This document shows, one piece after another, positions 60,035 through 64,000 of a DNA stretch of 64,000 bases; position 1 is the stretch's first letter, and every line of letters starts with the position of its first letter. A program made the position numbers and the translations under genes. Source of the stretch: Bacteroides thetaiotaomicron VPI-5482. GTDB taxonomy: Bacteria > Bacteroidota > Bacteroidia > Bacteroidales > Bacteroidaceae. The stretch covers positions 4,030,001 to 4,094,000 of the forward strand of contig NC_004663.1 in NCBI RefSeq assembly GCF_000011065.1. Reading direction: 5' to 3'. The notes under the pieces were generated by a model. It was not told the DNA's origin. It did not search any database and saw only the letters and a list, made by a program, of their open reading frames with translations.

Positions 60035-63000
60035 ATGAAAAAAAGACTACTATCAGTATTTGTTTTTCTGGCAATATTCAGTTTCAACTGTATAGGTCAG
60101 CAACAAATACCTATTAAAAATGTACCCAGTCCGGAAATAGCCGGTTTGGGAGAATATGGAAAAGTTCCAGTTAGTTTATATACGGGAGTTCCGGATATAT
60201 CCGTGCCTATTTATGAATTGAAAGCTGGTAACTATTCGTTATCACTTGCTGCAAGTTATCATTTGGCTTCGGTAAAGCCTAATTCCCAGTCTGGTTGTCT
60301 TGGACTTGGATGGAATCTTATAGCAGGCGGCTATATTACACGTTCTGTTCGTGGAATGTATGATGAGAAATGTCAATCAAATGGATATGCTCCGGGTTAT
60401 TATGCACATGCTTCTAAATTGAAAAATATCAGTAATGAACAGTTTAAAGCAGAAACGATGCATATACAAAGCACGGAAAATGATTATTATGAATTAACTG
60501 CTGACGAATTTTCGTTTAGTGTTTGTGGTTATTCTGGAAATTTCTACTATGCCGGTAATGGAGAGTGGAATGTTGTTTCTGATCAGGATATACGTGTGGA
60601 ATTTAATCCTGTTGATGGGGAAGGCTTTCTTAGTTTGTCGGAAGTCGGAAAACGTCTTGATGTAAGTAGATGGGGAGCAAGCACAAGAAACAATCGTTTT
60701 TTCAATAAATTTACGCTGATTACTCCTGATGGATGCAGGTATGAATTTGGTGGAATCAACGCTACTGAATATAGTATTCCTTATTATGCCCGCTATAACA
60801 GTGATTTAATAGCTACTACCTGGAGGTTGTCCAAAATAACAACCGTAGACAAGCGGGTAATAGAATTCAGTTATGACACTTCAGCTATCATGTGTGATCT
60901 TCGTTATGTACCCCAACAGAAAGTGGTGACCAACATACCATGCACTTATAGTGGTATACAAAGTGGGCGTTCAGGGATGACTGGGTATCTGCTTTTCCCA
61001 GTTAATTTAAAGACTATAAAAACACCTAACGAGATATTGGAATTCAATTATTACAATGAATACGGATATGGAGATAAGTTTGTTGATAGTTATTTGGCAT
61101 GGAAAGACAATGCAAATTATGACCGTCAGGATATAGATAACATGAATTTTGAAGACCCGGCTAATCAATTTACTCTGTTTTTAGGAAACCAAATTGATAA
61201 TACCGATCAGGCAACATTGCGTCAATCGATTAAATCAAAACTACAACATAAAATTCTTCATTGTATTTATGTGAAAGGAAAGAACTCCAAGGCTTTGAAA
61301 ACTATATATTTTGACTATGCAAGGAATAATCGTACTAAATTGTCTTTAATTACGGAACGTTCAGGGAATCCGGATTTGATCCCTAACTATGTATGGCACC
61401 CACATGGATTTTATTTTCTTACTTGGTATAATATACCTGAGAATTTGACCGGAGGTCGCGTACCTGAATATCGTTTTCTTTATAATTCGGAAAAACGTAT
61501 GCCAAATGATTATGTACGCCCGATTGCCGATTCGTGGGGATATTATACAGGAGGAAGTGTTGCTTTTGCCGAGATACCTAATTTTTCTCAGACTTATAGT
61601 AGTTTGCAATATACTTTGGCAGAGGTCTTGACGGAAGTCATTTATCCAACAGGTGGAAAAAGCCGTTTTGAATATGAATTGAACAACTATTCAAAAGTGG
61701 TAGCTCCTTCTTTGATGTCATTAACAGACAAAAGTGGTACTGCAGGCGGTTTGCGTATTCGGCGTATTACCAATCTGGATAATGAAGATAATGTGCTTGG
61801 TGCCAAGCAATATTACTATTCGAATACCCGTGACCGATTTGGAAAAAGTAGTGGAATATTGAAAAGTCTTCCTGTTAATGAGATGGTGTATACTCTTAAG
61901 GATGGAGATAAGGAGCCTGATCCTAAGAATGCAATATCGTTATATCTCAAATCAAAGGGAGGTTTTTTCCCATCAGTTACTAATCTGAATACACCGGATG
62001 TAGGTTATTCTTGTGTAATTGAAGAAGCGTTCGACAAAGATAATAAGTCGCAAGGTTATATTGTGCGTCATTACTCTAACTATAATGAGGATATTTATGG
62101 TAATACTCATTATGACGAGCTTGCTTTTTATTCTATGTTTGAAGGGAACTCTTATACAATGCCATTTAGCAGTCGTTCTATGGAGAGAGGAAAGTTGTTG
62201 TCTGAAGAATACTATGATGTCAATGATCGTTTGCGAAAGAAGGTGAATTACCGATACAAAGAGGTAACTCCAGGCTCATTTGTAACAGCTGATCAAATGG
62301 TGTTGTTCTTTTGTACAGATTTAGACAATTTCATGCTAGGAAAAGTGGGGACTTTAACTCGTACATATACACATGCTTATCTGACCGACTCTGTTATAGA
62401 AACTCTTTATCCTCAATCGGGAAATACGGCATTTGTTATAGAAAAGGCGTATCAATATAATAAGTATAAGCAGTTAAGCCAAATAGCCGGTAGAAACAGC
62501 GATGGAAAAAGTACTCTGACAGAATATGTTTATGCTGCAACTTTACCGGAATATAAATGGATGGAAGAAGCACATATACTATCTCCGGTTTCTAGTAAAA
62601 AAGAACAGACAGGCGGCTCTTATTTAAAAGAGGTATATCAGTATATGGGTCCTATACCTTATATAAAGCAGATTAGTACAGATAGAGATGGTTATGTGCA
62701 TAAACATTACACTGTGCAGGCTGTGGATGGTTATGGGAATCCTATATATCTTCACGAAGAGTCAACGCCCGTTGTATTGATATGGGGAGCTGAAGGTCAA
62801 CGGTTAATATCACGGATAGAAAATGCCACTCTTAATCAAGTGGAAGAAGCATTGGGAATGAATGTGAAGGATTTCTCTTCATCCGATATCTCTGCAACTA
62901 ATTTGCTAAAAATAGAAAATATCAGGCATAAGATATCCGGAACGCATTTCTATATTTACAAATATACAAATGAGTTGCGTTTGGGCTCAGAAACAAAGCC

Positions 63001-63181
63001 TAATGGAATCACTGTGTTTTATAAATATGATTTTCTGGGTCGCCTGACAGAGAATTATATTATGGAATTTAAAGATGGAGATTATCAAAAACGGATATTA
63101 AATATATATGATTACAATTATTATTATGGCTCCAAGATTGAAAGTGGAGAAGTAGCCATAGAGAAAGGAGGACAACTATGA
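60035..63181 (+). CDS. Large secreted RHS/YD-repeat-type protein, N-terminal component
   Basis: 1048 residues with a signal peptide (MKKRLLSVFVFLAIFSFNCIG). The N-terminal part (about 25-130) has LGEYGKVPVSLYTGVPDISVPIYELKAGNYSLSLAASYH and GLGWNLIAGGYITRSVRG, the pattern at the head of Bacteroidetes RHS-like and SpvB/Tc-toxin-like proteins. The end (about 980-1020, GITVFYKYDFLGRLTENY) is a single YD-type repeat. It has no self-cleavage or toxin domain of its own. The next gene starts inside its stop codon and continues the theme, so the two act together. Possible roles are surface structure or polymorphic-toxin delivery; not decided. Confidence 0.75.
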   Translation: MKKRLLSVFVFLAIFSFNCIGQQQIPIKNVPSPEIAGLGEYGKVPVSLYTGVPDISVPIYELKAGNYSLSLAASYHLASVKPNSQSGCLGLGWNLIAGGYITRSVRGMYDEKCQSNGYAPGYYAHASKLKNISNEQFKAETMHIQSTENDYYELTADEFSFSVCGYSGNFYYAGNGEWNVVSDQDIRVEFNPVDGEGFLSLSEVGKRLDVSRWGASTRNNRFFNKFTLITPDGCRYEFGGINATEYSIPYYARYNSDLIATTWRLSKITTVDKRVIEFSYDTSAIMCDLRYVPQQKVVTNIPCTYSGIQSGRSGMTGYLLFPVNLKTIKTPNEILEFNYYNEYGYGDKFVDSYLAWKDNANYDRQDIDNMNFEDPANQFTLFLGNQIDNTDQATLRQSIKSKLQHKILHCIYVKGKNSKALKTIYFDYARNNRTKLSLITERSGNPDLIPNYVWHPHGFYFLTWYNIPENLTGGRVPEYRFLYNSEKRMPNDYVRPIADSWGYYTGGSVAFAEIPNFSQTYSSLQYTLAEVLTEVIYPTGGKSRFEYELNNYSKVVAPSLMSLTDKSGTAGGLRIRRITNLDNEDNVLGAKQYYYSNTRDRFGKSSGILKSLPVNEMVYTLKDGDKEPDPKNAISLYLKSKGGFFPSVTNLNTPDVGYSCVIEEAFDKDNKSQGYIVRHYSNYNEDIYGNTHYDELAFYSMFEGNSYTMPFSSRSMERGKLLSEEYYDVNDRLRKKVNYRYKEVTPGSFVTADQMVLFFCTDLDNFMLGKVGTLTRTYTHAYLTDSVIETLYPQSGNTAFVIEKAYQYNKYKQLSQIAGRNSDGKSTLTEYVYAATLPEYKWMEEAHILSPVSSKKEQTGGSYLKEVYQYMGPIPYIKQISTDRDGYVHKHYTVQAVDGYGNPIYLHEESTPVVLIWGAEGQRLISRIENATLNQVEEALGMNVKDFSSSDISATNLLKIENIRHKISGTHFYIYKYTNELRLGSETKPNGITVFYKYDFLGRLTENYIMEFKDGDYQKRILNIYDYNYYYGSKIESGEVAIEKGGQL

Positions 63182-64000
63182 AATTGCATAAAATAATATT
63201 ACTTCTAATTTTGCTATCAGGATTTTCGATAGAAATACCTGCGCAGAATTCTTTGCAGAATGAGATAGGTAAGCTCGAATATGACACGTTGAAGAGGGAT
63301 ATGGTTAAAACAAAACATCTGGACCATATAAACATTTCTGATACATCGTCAGTGAGTTGCGCAAACTACTTGTTTCGTGTGAAAGAACCATTATATATTT
63401 CTTTTAAGTCTAATTATTTCACTATGGGAATGGAAATGGAGAAAGTTCCGGGACAATTGGAATGTCAATTAAAAATAACAGATGATAATTTGCTCACTAA
63501 TCAGGTGTATTATCAGAATGCGAAAAGTGTTGATCCGGATTCTTTATCATCAGTGAGTTTCACTGATACTCTTTTGTTATTTGCCGGTACATATTGTTTG
63601 ACATCGACTGTAATAGAAAAGAACAAAGATATTCTTGTTCCTGATGATAATGGTGTGAATGCTGCAAGTGTATTGAAAACTAATACTTTTGATATTAAAC
63701 CGATCGACCCGCATGAACCAATAAAGCCTTTTCCGCCGATTGATCCTTTTCCGCCAATAGATCCGGTCTTGCCGATGGACTCAATTCGACCACTTCCTTT
63801 ATTTTATATCATGACTCTGTCAATAGAGACAAAAGGACTTGCTCCGGAAGAACAGCCGATGCCGGCTATTCCTTTTCCTGCAATAAATTGGGGAAATGAT
63901 CTATTGCCCGAACGTTTTGGCAAAAATGCTGTTTCTGTTTTCAAGAGTAGGACAGGAAATAAGGAAGAAGGTATGCTTGTGGTTAATTACTATGATGGGC
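63178..64000 (+). CDS. Secreted protein leading into an RHS/DUF6443-like region (partial, C-terminal part outside)
   Basis: 274 complete codons before the window ends. The start overlaps the previous stop (ATGA). Signal peptide MKLHKIILLLILLSGFSIEIPA. A beta-rich segment (about 60-170) is followed by a Pro-rich repeat (PFPPIDPFPPIDPVLP, about 182-200). The visible end, EEGMLVVNYYDG, matches the opening of a DUF6443/RHS core, where 'YYDGLGRP' normally follows. I therefore expect a long YD-repeat protein beyond the edge, perhaps with a variable C-terminal toxin. That part is inference. Confidence 0.65.
   Translation, partial: MKLHKIILLLILLSGFSIEIPAQNSLQNEIGKLEYDTLKRDMVKTKHLDHINISDTSSVSCANYLFRVKEPLYISFKSNYFTMGMEMEKVPGQLECQLKITDDNLLTNQVYYQNAKSVDPDSLSSVSFTDTLLLFAGTYCLTSTVIEKNKDILVPDDNGVNAASVLKTNTFDIKPIDPHEPIKPFPPIDPFPPIDPVLPMDSIRPLPLFYIMTLSIETKGLAPEEQPMPAIPFPAINWGNDLLPERFGKNAVSVFKSRTGNKEEGMLVVNYYDG

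Noticed and set aside
56246..64000. Complete prophage or integrative element
   Set aside because: The S24 repressor and amidase look phage-like, but no integrase, terminase, capsid, portal, tail or att repeat is visible.

Overview
The window is chromosomal DNA from a gut Bacteroides (close to the B. thetaiotaomicron / B. ovatus group). The evidence is a SusC/SusD pair, a hybrid two-component regulator, many secreted glycoside hydrolases and a serine-type sulfatase. Other signs are DUF4294, DUF4884, DUF4373 and 'smalltalk' proteins, TAnnTTTG-type -7 promoter motifs, and few Shine-Dalgarno sequences. I see no integrase, transposase, tRNA, rRNA or CRISPR array.

Layout. 1-4298: a carbohydrate cluster with the start of a leftward beta-helix (GH110-like) protein, then rightward SGNH hydrolase, glycerophosphodiesterase-like protein and GH97. 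4454-10448: housekeeping genes (nadA, a SpoU/TrmH methyltransferase, DUF4294, a helix-hairpin-helix/outer-membrane protein, a radical SAM protein). 10676-15532: a GH31 enzyme with dockerin and cohesin-like modules, and a small secreted protein. 15654-39779: a polysaccharide utilisation locus. Its leftward arm is GH95, a hybrid two-component sensor and a sialate O-acetylesterase. Its rightward arm is SusC, SusD, a GH16 surface lipoprotein, sulfatase, GH20, GH2 and a DUF5009 acyltransferase-like membrane protein. Fucose, sialate-acetyl, sulfate, HexNAc and galactose activities around a GH16 suggest host mucin O-glycans as substrate (inference).

39875-56011: core genes (SulP transporter, rubrerythrin, nadB, PH-domain protein, dihydrolipoyl dehydrogenase, PBP4-type carboxypeptidase, TonB-like protein, succinate CoA-transferase, MiaB). 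Set among them is an unfamiliar operon of two paralogous secreted proteins, an ECF sigma factor and a single-span membrane protein. 56246-64000: an accessory locus with an S24 repressor, a 25-codon ORF, a CxxC protein, DUF4373, an HU-like protein, amidase, smalltalk protein and two RHS/YD-type secreted proteins, the last cut by the window edge.

The most unexpected structure is in the gaps between genes. Five separate intergenic regions (4341-4450, 6563-6688, 15550-15631, 23973-24078, 57244-57325) each hold four to six short quasi-palindromes at an exact 22-bp pitch. The palindromes belong to four unrelated sequence families, two arrays sharing one family, yet the geometry is the same (about 14-18 bp of core, the rest spacer). 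I know of no named element that matches.
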